DNA of 64,000 nt from JAOTVV01 sp039591075. Lineage in GTDB: Bacteria > Gemmatimonadota > Gemmatimonadetes > Gemmatimonadales > GWC2-71-9. How positions within the stretch are numbered: position 1 is the first letter of the stretch; every line of letters starts with the position of its first letter. The stretch spans positions 127,082 through 191,081 of the forward strand of contig JBDHEI010000004.1 of assembly GCA_039591075.1 (NCBI GenBank), in the 5' to 3' direction. Shown in pieces: positions 43,474 through 51,807 of the stretch. A program made the position numbers and the translations under genes. The notes below the pieces were generated by a model that saw nothing but the letters and a program-made list of their open reading frames with translations, had not been told where the DNA came from and made no database searches.

Positions 43474-43814
43474 CGCTGCCGACCCTCACACACCTCCGAG
43501 AGCTCGAGCAGGGTCGCGTGCATGACTTCGAGACCGGGTGTGCTCGTCGAGAGCGACCCCGAGTACAGATCCGACAGGATGTCCTCGCAAGTCTCAACAG
43601 CGCGGCGGACCCGTGTCCGACCGAGGAGTCCCTCGTAGTCGTCCTGGTTCTCCGCCTTGAGCATGATCCAGATGCTTGTTCGGAGGTTGTCCACGGCCAT
43701 CCCGAGATCCCGCACGCCCTCGGGCGAGTGCGCTCCCATGGAGACTTGGATGTCCACGATACCGAGCGCGCTCTTGAGCTCGTCGATACCGTTCTGAATT
43801 TCCTGCTTCTGCAT
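43470..43814 (-). CDS. Unrecognised helical protein B (tandem paralogue of 43114-43473)
   Basis: 114 residues from ATG 43814 (MQKQEIQNGIDELKSALG). Helical; conserved positions shared with protein A are LRT, AE..DDY, R.R.RRA, a Cys, G.LS/IS and T.G. Together they indicate an in situ duplication. The frame is open further upstream, but without family similarity. It is first in a run with protein A and the TPR-like gene. Confidence 0.7.
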   Translation of the reverse strand: MQKQEIQNGIDELKSALGIVDIQVSMGAHSPEGVRDLGMAVDNLRTSIWIMLKAENQDDYEGLLGRTRVRRAVETCEDILSDLYSGSLSTSTPGLEVMHATLLELSEVCEGRQR

Positions 43815-43932
43815 CGGTCTGGCCCGGAAAGGGGGTTCTGGAAATCGCGGCCGCCCGCTCTTCGCGCCTAAAGCTGCGAGACCGGTGCTGTTGCCGCAAT
43901 GCTCTCGCCCATATGCACTTCCAGCGCGGGCC

Positions 43933-44985
43933 TCACGCCAACCACTGGTCGCGATGCTCCGCGACAAACACATCGTCCGTCAGATCGGGGTATGCCGAGA
44001 GCACCCGAGCGATGTCTGCCGACTGACCCGGTGACAGAACCTCACGCGGATTCAGCGTCCAGGTTCCTGCCAGCAGTCCCTGTCGCCGCAAGATCTCGTG
44101 AATCCCCGGGATGCACGCGGCGTACCCGTGCATGGCGTCGAAGATCGCACCATTGGCGTCCGTGAGCTGAGCTGCCACGGTGAGCAACCGGGGAGGTATC
44201 GGCATCCCCCCGGTGACGAGCCGTCGGCACTCGTCGTGCAGCGAGGTGGCGCGGTTCGTCCACACGGCCCATTGTCCGAGCAGTCCGCCAACCATGTGGA
44301 GCTCTGGCCCGTCTCCGAACCGGAACGCGGTGAGGAGATCGAGCACAATGTGGTCGTCGTTCCCCGTGTACAAGGCGATCTCGTCTCCTCGCCCCGCATC
44401 GACAACGGCCCGAACGACCTCGAGCGTTCGATAGCGGTCGAACGGCGCGATCTTGACCGCCACGAGCCGATCCAGCTCCGCGACGCGTCGCCAGAAGCGA
44501 TACGGGAGATCGCGCCCACCAACGGCCGGCTGCAAGTAGAACCCCATGACCGGAATGATCTCCGCCACGGCTCGAAGGTGCTCGACTCCGCGGTCGTCGG
44601 TCCCACCAGCGGTATGCCGAAGGTCCACGAGCCCGACGTGAAAGCCAAGGTCTGCCGCCAGCGTTGCCTCGGACGTTGCCTGCTGCGTGTCACCGACGAT
44701 CCCGGCCACGCGAACGACAGGTCCTGCGCCGAGACGCTCACACTCCTCGATCGTCTCGGCGGCGAGCGTCAATACGGGCTCGTACAGGCCCACCATGGGG
44801 TCGTGGATGGCGAACTGGGTCGTGTGAACCCCAATGGCGAGTCCGCCTGCGCCCGCGGCGAGATAATAACGCGTGAGCGCCCGCTGCCGACGTTCGTCCA
44901 ACCGCCGCTCGGCCGACACGGCCAGCGGATGTGCGGGAATGACCAGGCCACTGAGCAGGCGGGCACGAACGTCCGCTACGTTCAG
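43933..44985 (-). CDS. Dihydrodipicolinate synthase-family (DHDPS/NAL) protein with apparent CTG start
   Basis: 350-residue TIM-barrel aldolase-type protein. The Schiff-base lysine is Lys178 in LVAVKIAPFDRYRT. AAGAGGLAIGVHTTQFAI near 44-60 replaces the usual GTTGE loop. The frame has no ATG/GTG/TTG near the conserved N-terminus (NVADVRARLLSGLVIPAHPLAV). A CTG at 44985 overlaps the upstream epimerase stop as CTGA, and GGGGAGGT lies exactly 5 bases before it, so CTG is the likely start. Coupled to the epimerase; substrate unknown, probably a sugar or keto-acid. Confidence 0.82.
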   Translation of the reverse strand: MNVADVRARLLSGLVIPAHPLAVSAERRLDERRQRALTRYYLAAGAGGLAIGVHTTQFAIHDPMVGLYEPVLTLAAETIEECERLGAGPVVRVAGIVGDTQQATSEATLAADLGFHVGLVDLRHTAGGTDDRGVEHLRAVAEIIPVMGFYLQPAVGGRDLPYRFWRRVAELDRLVAVKIAPFDRYRTLEVVRAVVDAGRGDEIALYTGNDDHIVLDLLTAFRFGDGPELHMVGGLLGQWAVWTNRATSLHDECRRLVTGGMPIPPRLLTVAAQLTDANGAIFDAMHGYAACIPGIHEILRRQGLLAGTWTLNPREVLSPGQSADIARVLSAYPDLTDDVFVAEHRDQWLA

Positions 44986-46073
44986 AATCGACCTCCCCGC
45001 TCTTCGAAGTGAGTCGGCCTCTCGAAGGATCGACCGCCGAGCTGCACCCAGTCCGCCACCCAGTCGAGAAGCGTGTCGACATCGAGCGTCGGTGATCCAA
45101 AGACTTCCACGCACCGCGACGCGTCGCTCAGGAGGGCCGACGCTGCTTCCCGGCCCGTGAACACCGGTTCGACCCCGAGACGTCTTGCTAGATGCTGCGC
45201 GAGATCGCGCACGGATAGGATGGTCGGACCGGTCACGTTGAACACGGTAGGCGGCGCCGCACAATGCTGCAGCGATCGCAGCGCAATGGCAGTGGCATCC
45301 CGCTGCCAGATCACGTTGACATGACCCATGGTGAGATCGATCGGCGCACCGCGCCATACCCGGTCCGCAAGGTCGCGCAGAACGCCGTAGCGCAGCTCGA
45401 CCGCGTAATTGAGTCGGAGGATCGCCGATGGGGTCTTCAGCCGTTCCGAGACCCAGCTCACGACGTACTCTCGCGCCACGGCCGACTGAGCGTAATTGCC
45501 GATTGGTCCGAGGGGATCGGTCTCCACCGAGCCCGAGCCGTCGACGGACGTGAAGGGATAGACGTTGCCGGTGGAGAAGGCGACCAGATTGGACGTGGAG
45601 TAACGGCGTGCCACCAGTCCAGGCAAGAAGGCGTTGAGCGCCCACGTCTCCGCTGGATGTTCGGTCGTTCCAAATTTCTGACCGGCCATGAACACGACGT
45701 GAGGTGCGTCAGGGAGATCGTCGAGCACGCCCGCATCGAGGAGGTCGCACTTCACGGTCTCGATGCCATCGGCCGCCAGCTGCGCCGCCAGTCCCGGGGT
45801 ACGGAAACGGGATACCGCGACGATCCGTCGTCGCGAGCCGGCCTCGCGGGAGGCCCGATGCGCCAACCGCACCAGGCTCGGTCCCATCTTTCCGCCCGCC
45901 CCGAGCACGAGAAGGTCGCCCTCCAGCTCACCCATCGCTCGGACGTCACGAGCGGTGGGCCGGGACAGCCGCTCATCGAGCTCGGCCTCGGTACGTGGTC
46001 CAGCCAACGTCAGCGCCGACTCGCCTTCCCCAACCAGGCGCCGGTCATGAGCATCATCCGCCGCCGCCACCAC
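44982..46073 (-). CDS. NAD-dependent epimerase/dehydratase
   Basis: 363 residues with GTG start (46073 or 46070). TEAELDERLSRPT precedes the Rossmann motif LLVLGAGGKMGPSLVRLA (58-64 GAGGKMG). The catalytic YAQSAVAREY provides Tyr but the usual YxxxK Lys is replaced (Y-A-Q-S-A), so the enzyme belongs to the atypical extended SDR group. FSTGNVYPF supplies the Ser/Thr. It overlaps the Met-rich secreted protein gene by 20 bases and the DHDPS-like gene by 4 bases. It probably acts with the DHDPS-like enzyme on the same metabolite. Confidence 0.82.
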   Translation of the reverse strand: MVAAADDAHDRRLVGEGESALTLAGPRTEAELDERLSRPTARDVRAMGELEGDLLVLGAGGKMGPSLVRLAHRASREAGSRRRIVAVSRFRTPGLAAQLAADGIETVKCDLLDAGVLDDLPDAPHVVFMAGQKFGTTEHPAETWALNAFLPGLVARRYSTSNLVAFSTGNVYPFTSVDGSGSVETDPLGPIGNYAQSAVAREYVVSWVSERLKTPSAILRLNYAVELRYGVLRDLADRVWRGAPIDLTMGHVNVIWQRDATAIALRSLQHCAAPPTVFNVTGPTILSVRDLAQHLARRLGVEPVFTGREAASALLSDASRCVEVFGSPTLDVDTLLDWVADWVQLGGRSFERPTHFEERGGRF

Positions 46074-46443
46074 CGAGGGTGGGGAAGCCCACCGCCGCCG
46101 TCAGGCGCAGCGCCTCCTCCGATGTGAAGCCCCGCCGCATGAGCGCCTCGTAGTAGTTGCGCGTGAACGTCGCGAGATGTTCGGCGCTCTCCGGCTGGCT
46201 CAACACCTCGAGGATGCCCGTCATCATGCTCTGCATCATTTGCGCAAAAAACGGGTTCATGTACTGCATCTGTTCCATGACGAGTGCGAGAGAATCGGCG
46301 AACTCGCCGCCCAGTCGTCCAACGGAATCGCGTGGTGCCGGCTCCTGCGTGTGGGCTGTATCCGGGAACGCAACGACAGCCAGCACGATCAGCGTCGCAC
46401 ACAGAACTCCACGTCGGAGGATGCTCGGGAAGATGACGGGCAT
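46054..46443 (-). CDS. Small secreted Met-rich helical protein
   Basis: 129 residues with a signal peptide (VLCATLIVLAVVAFPDTAHTQ). The mature part is helical with a Met/Gln-rich core (LALVMEQMQYMNPFFAQMMQSMMTGILEVL), then HLATFTRNYYEALMRRGFTSEEALRLTAAVGFPTLGGGGG. No family recognised; the layout resembles periplasmic metal-sensing helical proteins. Overlaps the next gene by 20 bases. Confidence 0.65.
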   Translation of the reverse strand: MPVIFPSILRRGVLCATLIVLAVVAFPDTAHTQEPAPRDSVGRLGGEFADSLALVMEQMQYMNPFFAQMMQSMMTGILEVLSQPESAEHLATFTRNYYEALMRRGFTSEEALRLTAAVGFPTLGGGGGG

Positions 46444-46553
46444 GAATGACTCTCCGTATTGCGAGACATAGCGGCGGGGAACAGCACGCTGACGATGGTC
46501 ACCATGGCGCGTGTGAGACCGACTTGGGACAATGATGGCCCAATCCTCGCGCG

Positions 46554-48356
46554 CTACTTCATGACATAAATCAGATTCAGGCCGAGCGAGGTCAATACCA
46601 ATTCACCCTCGGTGTCTCGGCCCCGTATGGTGGTCACATACGCAGCGAGGCGGATCCTGTCGTTCTCGATTGTCGCCCGCATGACGGCAGGCGGAATACG
46701 TGTGTCCGCGCCCGGTTGGGCACGGTATGCCTGGGCACTGTCGACGATCGGTCGTAGGGGAATCTCGGCGACGAGCGCATCGCCTGCTGAGAGCCGAAGC
46801 GTAACGGACGCGGAGTCGTAGCGAAGCAGGAGCCCGTCATCGATGACGGCCGAATCCCGTTGCAATCCCTCGCCAGCCCAAGCATAGTCGAAGCCCGCGA
46901 TCGGAACCGGCGTGCCCTCCCTCGCGGTATACGAAAACACCCCGGGGCGTCTCGCCTCGCGCTCTCCGACGTAGCCCACGCCCATGTGGGTTACCAAGAG
47001 CCGAGCCCGCTCATCGGCTTCGCGCTGGGGTGAGGGTCCCGTTCCCTCTCCGATGGTGTCGATGGTGGACAACGAACCCCCAAACCAGTCTGCGACTGCT
47101 GCGGTGCCGTGTGTACCGACGAGGTAGCGCAAGATCGCGCCGATCTCCCGGCGGTCGTCGAGGGAGGGCACCACGGCTGCCTGTCGAATCGTTCCGTTTT
47201 GCAGGATCTCGCTCGCAGTGAGAATACGCTCCAGTCGACGAACCTGGCTCGCCTCGGACATCCGGTAAGCCCCCCACGGGCCGGCGAACGTCACGAGTGC
47301 CACCACACACAGCGACGCGGGGATGACACGAATGTCGCGGGACCGCCGGATGGCATAGTAGACCGCGATTGCCGCGAGCCAGATGGACAACACGGCGAGG
47401 AAATATCGCCGTTCGGTGATCCCGTACTGATCGATGCGTTGCCAGATGGCGAGCCACAGCATCACGACCGGCGGGAGTAGCGTGATGTAGAACGCACGGG
47501 CGTAGGTTCGGATCCAGCGGTTTTCCACGCGTTCGGCTACTGGGTGGACGAGGAGGAGAGAGAAGATGCCGACGGCGGCCACGCTCGATACCAGCCAACC
47601 GATCCAGCCGCTCGGCCACACCGTCGTCACGATGATCTTCCCGAGGTAGGTAGTCAGAATGAGAAGGTAGACCACGACGATGGGGATCAGCACATACTGC
47701 GCGAACACTTTGAGCCCCATGGGATAGTCCGAACGCTGCTCCAGTGCCGGAAGGTTCTGGGGAACGCCGCCGAGAAAAAACCACGTGTTGAACAGGAAGG
47801 CGATCATGATCCAGAGGCGAAAATAGGCCTCGTCCGCCACCTCGAGGCCGAACAGGTTGTCTATGGCGGCGAGCGCGATGGCCAGGCCGGCATAGAGCAC
47901 CGCGGAATACAGGCCCGCCATGAGAAACCGGAGGAACAGCGACTTGTTGTATTCCCAAAACCCCTGGAGCTCCCGCACGCCGATGAACGGGGCCACGGAA
48001 ACCAGGAGATGCAAGCCGGCGCTGAGCTGGATGTAGCGTCCCACGGCCACTGGCTCGGACCAGTCGAGCCAGAGCAGATAGAACCCGACGAGCCCCGCGG
48101 TGCCGAGTGCCCAGAGCGCACTCCGTGGGCCGATCGACCACCGGCGCCGCTCGGCGAGCAGGTCGACCGCGAGGAAGAACGGCATGCCCAGCGCGGCGGT
48201 GCCGACCACCCGACCCCAGAGCTCCTCGTCGACGGCGTCGTACGTCGCGATCACCCCTGCGACAGCCGCGACAACAGCAGCGAGCAGAACCATCGGGAAT
48301 CGCCGCAGCGTAGCTCGGATGGCTGAAACGAGCGCGTCGAGCGATGGCAGTTTCAT
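46554..48356 (-). CDS. DUF4153 multi-pass membrane protein
   Basis: 600 residues from ATG 48356 (GAGGTGACGGA upstream). About eleven hydrophobic segments occupy residues 18-385. The family region includes LFLRFLMAGLYSAVLYAGLAIALAAIDNLFG, YFRLWIMIAFLFNTWFFLGGVPQN and VFAQYVLIPIVVVYLLILTTYLGKIIVT. The C-terminal 200 residues form an extracytoplasmic or soluble domain. Function of DUF4153 is unknown. Confidence 0.85.
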   Translation of the reverse strand: MKLPSLDALVSAIRATLRRFPMVLLAAVVAAVAGVIATYDAVDEELWGRVVGTAALGMPFFLAVDLLAERRRWSIGPRSALWALGTAGLVGFYLLWLDWSEPVAVGRYIQLSAGLHLLVSVAPFIGVRELQGFWEYNKSLFLRFLMAGLYSAVLYAGLAIALAAIDNLFGLEVADEAYFRLWIMIAFLFNTWFFLGGVPQNLPALEQRSDYPMGLKVFAQYVLIPIVVVYLLILTTYLGKIIVTTVWPSGWIGWLVSSVAAVGIFSLLLVHPVAERVENRWIRTYARAFYITLLPPVVMLWLAIWQRIDQYGITERRYFLAVLSIWLAAIAVYYAIRRSRDIRVIPASLCVVALVTFAGPWGAYRMSEASQVRRLERILTASEILQNGTIRQAAVVPSLDDRREIGAILRYLVGTHGTAAVADWFGGSLSTIDTIGEGTGPSPQREADERARLLVTHMGVGYVGEREARRPGVFSYTAREGTPVPIAGFDYAWAGEGLQRDSAVIDDGLLLRYDSASVTLRLSAGDALVAEIPLRPIVDSAQAYRAQPGADTRIPPAVMRATIENDRIRLAAYVTTIRGRDTEGELVLTSLGLNLIYVMK

Positions 48357-48559
48357 TCCGTCACCTCGAGAGAAACAGTGAAAGCCATGGTGCAAAGCCA
48401 CCCGCGTGGTATGGAATCACGGTCACCATCTCCTGCGGCAACGATCCTTGTTCGAGACCCGACGCCAACTGGTCGAGGAGCGACTCGGCTGCCGCCGTTA
48501 CACCCCAGAGGGAGGGGCTGGGCCAGCGCAACGGCTGGGAGGAACGCATGGCGACGCAT
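48353..48559 (-). CDS. Possible small exported protein, perhaps frameshifted
   Basis: ATG 48559 has GGAGGAG 6 bases upstream and a hydrophobic, signal-like beginning (RRHAFLPAVALAQPLPL). The frame ends with a TGA that overlaps the DUF4153 ATG (ATGA). After residue 18 a better-looking protein continues in the next frame (GVTAAAESLLDQLASGLEQG, stop at 48361). The switch point CCCTCCCTCTGG is a run-rich stretch, so one extra base may have broken the gene or be a sequence error. Confidence 0.35.
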   Translation of the reverse strand: MRRHAFLPAVALAQPLPLGCNGGSRVAPRPVGVGSRTRIVAAGDGDRDSIPRGWLCTMAFTVSLEVTE

Positions 48560-48664
48560 AGTGGACTCCTCCAAGCATGGTGTCGTGCATGCTCGCCTCA
48601 AGCTGTTGGCAAACCGAATCTGTCGCAAGGAGAGCGTCGGACGATTCGATGGCAAGATGAAAGA

Positions 48665-48694
48665 AGGGCTGCCCCGACGAGTCGGTGCAGCCCT
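48665..48694 (-). terminator. Intrinsic terminator of cold-shock gene
   Basis: AGGGCTGC/GCAGCCCT (48665-48672 with 48687-48694) with an inner CCGAC/GTCGG extension; on the minus strand it is followed by a T-rich TTCTTTC. It lies 37 bases after the cold-shock gene stop. Confidence 0.8.
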
Positions 48695-48730
48695 CCCAAT
48701 GCTTCGGTGCCCGTGAGGGCGCGTCAGCAG

Positions 48731-48940
48731 CTACTGAATGACGGTAACGTTCTCCGCCGCAGGACCCTTCTGGCCCTGCACAACGTCGAACTCCACCTTC
48801 TCGCCCTCACGCAGGGACTTGAAACCACTTCCCTGGATCGCGCTGTGATGGACGAAGCAATCCTTCTCGCCGTCGTCCCGGGTCAAGAAGCCGAAGCCCT
48901 TGCTGTCGTTGAACCACTTCACGGTTCCGGTCGTACGCAT
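48731..48940 (-). CDS. Cold-shock protein (CspA family)
   Basis: 69-residue OB-fold nucleic-acid chaperone. RNP1 is KGFGFLTR and RNP2 is DCFVHHSAI, followed by LREGEKVEFDVVQGQKGPAAENV. Length is standard. AAAAGGAG lies before the ATG. A leader of roughly 150 bases separates it from the upstream terminator, which would fit the long 5' regions of csp genes. Confidence 0.96.
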   Translation of the reverse strand: MRTTGTVKWFNDSKGFGFLTRDDGEKDCFVHHSAIQGSGFKSLREGEKVEFDVVQGQKGPAAENVTVIQ

Positions 48941-49244
48941 GTGCCGTACTCCTTTTGGTGATGTTGATGTTCGTCGGAGTGCGGCGCTGCCGTACTCACC
49001 GATCGCTCATCACTGTTCGCGGTCACTTGGCCCCCGCGTTGGGCTGCCGTCTGGATGAAGGCGGTTAACCACCACCCGTACCGGCGTTATCGCTCTTACC
49101 AACCAAAATGGGACCTGCGCACTTCGCCCAGGTCCCCACGTTGTGTTCACTGGTCAGTCAGCAAGCCATTTCTCGCGTACCATATCGCACCGCAAAAGTA
49201 ACGCGCGCAATCCCGGAGCGCCAGGGGCAATCTCCGCAAGCGGC
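48941..49244 (-). other. Non-coding stretch: cspA leader and upstream terminator
   Basis: About 300 bases without a gene. The left part is the presumed promoter and leader of the cold-shock gene. The right part holds the terminator at 49110-49136. Nothing else is evident. Confidence 0.5.
49110..49136 (-). terminator. Intrinsic terminator
   Basis: GGGACCTG (49110-49117) pairs with CAGGTCCC (49129-49136); on the minus strand it is followed by ATTTTGG. It would end transcription of the small lipoprotein gene at 49245-49466. Confidence 0.7.
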
Positions 49245-49466
49245 CTAGGGCTCCTGGGCCAGCGAGTCTAGGAGTGCTTTCCGGGCCGCGGCGGAATCCG
49301 CGACTTCGAGGGCCCGCTGTACACCCTCGGCGCCGGGCAGGCTGGAGGCGCCGAGCACGCTGTCCCGCGCGCGTGCGGATTTCGGGTCCTGGTCCCGGCC
49401 GGCGGTGTCCGGCGAGGAGCATCCGAGGGCGAGAAACAGGAGACCGGCAACAACCACGATGCGCAT
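49245..49466 (-). CDS. Small lipoprotein (73 aa)
   Basis: ATG 49466 has GGGAGGATCCG upstream. Signal with lipobox FLALGC (Cys16), then SSPDTAGRDQDP and a helical tail (GVQRALEVADSAAARKALLDSLAQEP). Acidic and basic residues alternate in the tail. No family recognised; similar small lipoproteins are frequent in this window. Confidence 0.7.
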   Translation of the reverse strand: MRIVVVAGLLFLALGCSSPDTAGRDQDPKSARARDSVLGASSLPGAEGVQRALEVADSAAARKALLDSLAQEP

Positions 49467-49567
49467 CGGATCCTCCCAGTGTGACGACGAGACCAAAGGT
49501 GGTCGCCAAGGTGGGGAGGCCAGGATCGAGAGGCAAGGTCCTAGCTCACACGTCGTGCGCCGCGAGG

Positions 49568-50785
49568 TCACCCGACAGGCTCGAGACCCAGCGCACCGGC
49601 ATATCGGTCGAGCGCGGTGTGTGCGGCCTCCCCGTCCTCGGCCTGGGCCGGACGGGCGGTCCCCGTGCCCTCGAAGCGACACGACAGGACCCGGAGCGTC
49701 CCGTCTTTCCGGTGGGCCTTGAGGTCGAAACGGGCCACGAGGCGCTCACCCGCGAGCACAGGGAGGCAGTAATAGCCGTATGTGCGTCTCGCCGCAGGCT
49801 TGAAGATCTCGAGCACCTGATCGAAGCCGAAGAGGCGCGAGACACGAGCACGATCCCAGAGGATGGGATCGAACGGTGACAGGAGTACGCCGCGGTCGGC
49901 GCGAGGGCGCAGCCTCGCGAGCCGCGCGGCAAGCTCGCGGTCGTCGGGGCGGATCCATCCGGGTGTCGGCCGCCCCTTCGGGCTCTCGAGCACGCAGGGG
50001 CCGATCGCTCCTCTGGCCGCGAGCCGGTCGAGCGTGGATTCGATCTCCGGCTTTCGGTTGGCCAGTCGCCAGGTCGACGCAATCGTTCCCGCAGTTGCCC
50101 ACCCATGGCCCTCGAGGGCCTTGAGCAGAAGAACCTCGAGCCCGTCTCGCTTGTGGAGTGGATGCGCGCGGATCGCTTGGGGGATCACGCGTTCGGCGAG
50201 GTCGTAGGTCCGTTGGAAGCTCCGCCGTTCCCGGATGGCCCACTCGCCACTCGACCAGAGGGCCGAGGCCACCTGTTTGGCGATCTTGATATCCCACCAG
50301 CCCCGGCTTCCCCGACCTTCCATGTCCACAGAGCGGAGAGGCCCTTCAATTCGAATGCGGCGACGGAGTGTGCGTGCCACCTGGGGGTGCTCCCCAACCA
50401 CGTCTCCCCACCACGGATGGTGTCGGAATTCCCGTCGGCGAAACTCGAACGCCGGGTACAGGTCGAGCGGAATCCAGCTGGCCTCATGGCCCCAGTACTC
50501 GAACAGCGGTGCACCCGGTTGGAGCAATTGCTCGGCGAGTTCCGGATCGAAGCCGCGGAGCCGCGAGAGGAGAACAATGGCGTGGCTGCGGGCGCCCGCG
50601 ATCGACACGGTATCGAGTTGGAGGTAGCCGAAGCGCGCGATGACTGCGGCGGCCGCTGCCCGTGCCCGCACGCCGCGCCCGGCTGCGCGGTGAGGGAATC
50701 CCGTCCACGATGGCTTGAGGAGTCCGGCGCGGGCCAGGGCGAGGCGCCGGGCTTCACGAACCGTCAGGATCTCCATGCCCTTCAC
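49568..50785 (-). CDS. YcaQ/AlkX-type winged-helix DNA glycosylase-like protein
   Basis: 405 residues. Matches the HTH_42 (YcaQ) family, whose founding member unhooks DNA interstrand crosslinks. The catalytic QxD motif is present as QLDTV at 56-60 (Gln56, Asp58). LFEYWGHEASWIPLDLYPAFEFRR and FDPILWDRARVSRLFGFDQVLEIFKPAARRTYGYYCLPVL are family landmarks. Start GTG 50785, or ATG 50776 four codons in. Confidence 0.88.
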   Translation of the reverse strand: MKGMEILTVREARRLALARAGLLKPSWTGFPHRAAGRGVRARAAAAAVIARFGYLQLDTVSIAGARSHAIVLLSRLRGFDPELAEQLLQPGAPLFEYWGHEASWIPLDLYPAFEFRRREFRHHPWWGDVVGEHPQVARTLRRRIRIEGPLRSVDMEGRGSRGWWDIKIAKQVASALWSSGEWAIRERRSFQRTYDLAERVIPQAIRAHPLHKRDGLEVLLLKALEGHGWATAGTIASTWRLANRKPEIESTLDRLAARGAIGPCVLESPKGRPTPGWIRPDDRELAARLARLRPRADRGVLLSPFDPILWDRARVSRLFGFDQVLEIFKPAARRTYGYYCLPVLAGERLVARFDLKAHRKDGTLRVLSCRFEGTGTARPAQAEDGEAAHTALDRYAGALGLEPVG

Positions 50786-50803
50786 GATCGCGCGACGATG
50801 GAG

Positions 50804-51271
50804 TCAGGCCAGCTGTCGAAGATCGTCCGCCGTGACGGTCCGCGCCCGGGCAAACCCGCCCACGTAGCGCCCCGTCGTAAATCGCAGGCGATAGAGGTTG
50901 AAGTCACCGAGCGTGAACGTCGGCACACTTGACGGAAATCGCTCCACATAGCGGCGCCGCCCCTGCGCGTAGGCTTCGGTCTCGCGCTCGATTGTCTCGA
51001 CGGTTCCCTGGAGGGTGATCCGCTCGACTTGCAGGGGATCGGCGTCCGGTTGATCCGGTCGGTGAATCAGAGTGCTGAACGCCGCCCCGCTGACGAGGCC
51101 CTTGGTGTGACGGGCCAGCCCCGACGCGTGCACGACGGCGGCCGTGTAGTCCGGCGTGATGACGTACGGCAACAGGCCGACGTATGGCTCGCCGTCGAGG
51201 AGCACGCCGAGCGCGAGGACACGCGTGCCGGCAAACAGGTCGCGGAGTTTCTGGGCGTCGTTGGATGTCAT
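50804..51271 (-). CDS. Pyridoxamine 5'-phosphate oxidase-fold flavin-binding protein
   Basis: 155 residues from ATG 51271 (AGGGAG upstream). LFAGTRVLALGVLLDGEPYVGLLPYVI, AAVVHASGLARHTKGLVSGAAFSTLIHRPD and ITLQGTVETIERE fit the split-barrel FMN-binding family (HugZ/PNPOx-like). DFNLYRLRFTTGRYVGGFARA at the end is typical of the haem-utilisation-type subgroup. Exact substrate unknown. Confidence 0.82.
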   Translation of the reverse strand: MTSNDAQKLRDLFAGTRVLALGVLLDGEPYVGLLPYVITPDYTAAVVHASGLARHTKGLVSGAAFSTLIHRPDQPDADPLQVERITLQGTVETIERETEAYAQGRRRYVERFPSSVPTFTLGDFNLYRLRFTTGRYVGGFARARTVTADDLRQLA

Positions 51272-51290
51272 ATGCTCCCTGCCGAGGCGG

Positions 51291-51752
51291 CTATCGATAC
51301 ACACGGTCCCCATAGCGGACCCACCCTCCAGGGTGGCGTCCGTCGGGGTCGTCATGAGTCCAATGGATCACCCCGCCTTGCGGGTTCCACTCGCATTCGC
51401 CACGAAGCTCGACGGAATCGCCGACGGCAAGCGGAACGCGTGGGGCGAGGTCGATGTTGTGGGCCACGAGGACAGTCATCGATCCTTGGACCCGAACGAT
51501 GAAGCGTTGGTGCCGGCTCCCCTCGCGGTCGTCCGAGAGCAGCCGCTCGACGCGGCCGGCAGTTTCCACGGGAACGCCGGATTGGCGGGCCTGGAAGGCC
51601 TCTGCAACCTGGCCGGTTGGCCTGTCGGGTAGCCAGCCGGAGATGGCGGAGCCCGGTGCTCCGCCCTCCGGCCGGGCGAGGTACAGGTAGACGCCCGTCG
51701 ACACAACGATCGCGAGAATGATGAGCTGGGCGCTGCGCGATGCCGTTCGCAC
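51291..51752 (-). CDS. DUF3465 domain protein, membrane-anchored
   Basis: 153 residues with an N-terminal anchor (LIILAIVVSTGVYLYLA). The domain shows VLVAHNIDLAPRVPLAVGDSVELRGECEWN and GGVIHWTHDDPDGRHPGGWVRYGDRVY, the DUF3465 hallmark (OB-like fold). Function unknown. Confidence 0.87.
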   Translation of the reverse strand: MRTASRSAQLIILAIVVSTGVYLYLARPEGGAPGSAISGWLPDRPTGQVAEAFQARQSGVPVETAGRVERLLSDDREGSRHQRFIVRVQGSMTVLVAHNIDLAPRVPLAVGDSVELRGECEWNPQGGVIHWTHDDPDGRHPGGWVRYGDRVYR

Positions 51753-51807
51753 GAGGCTTCCGCGGAAGAGATGCGGTGTCGACGGGCGTGACGGGTTCCT
51801 CTACCGT

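Noticed and set aside
47011..48141. 376-codon leftward alternate frame in the DUF4153 gene
   Set aside because: Same-strand shadow; lacks the hydrophobic segments that make DUF4153 recognisable.
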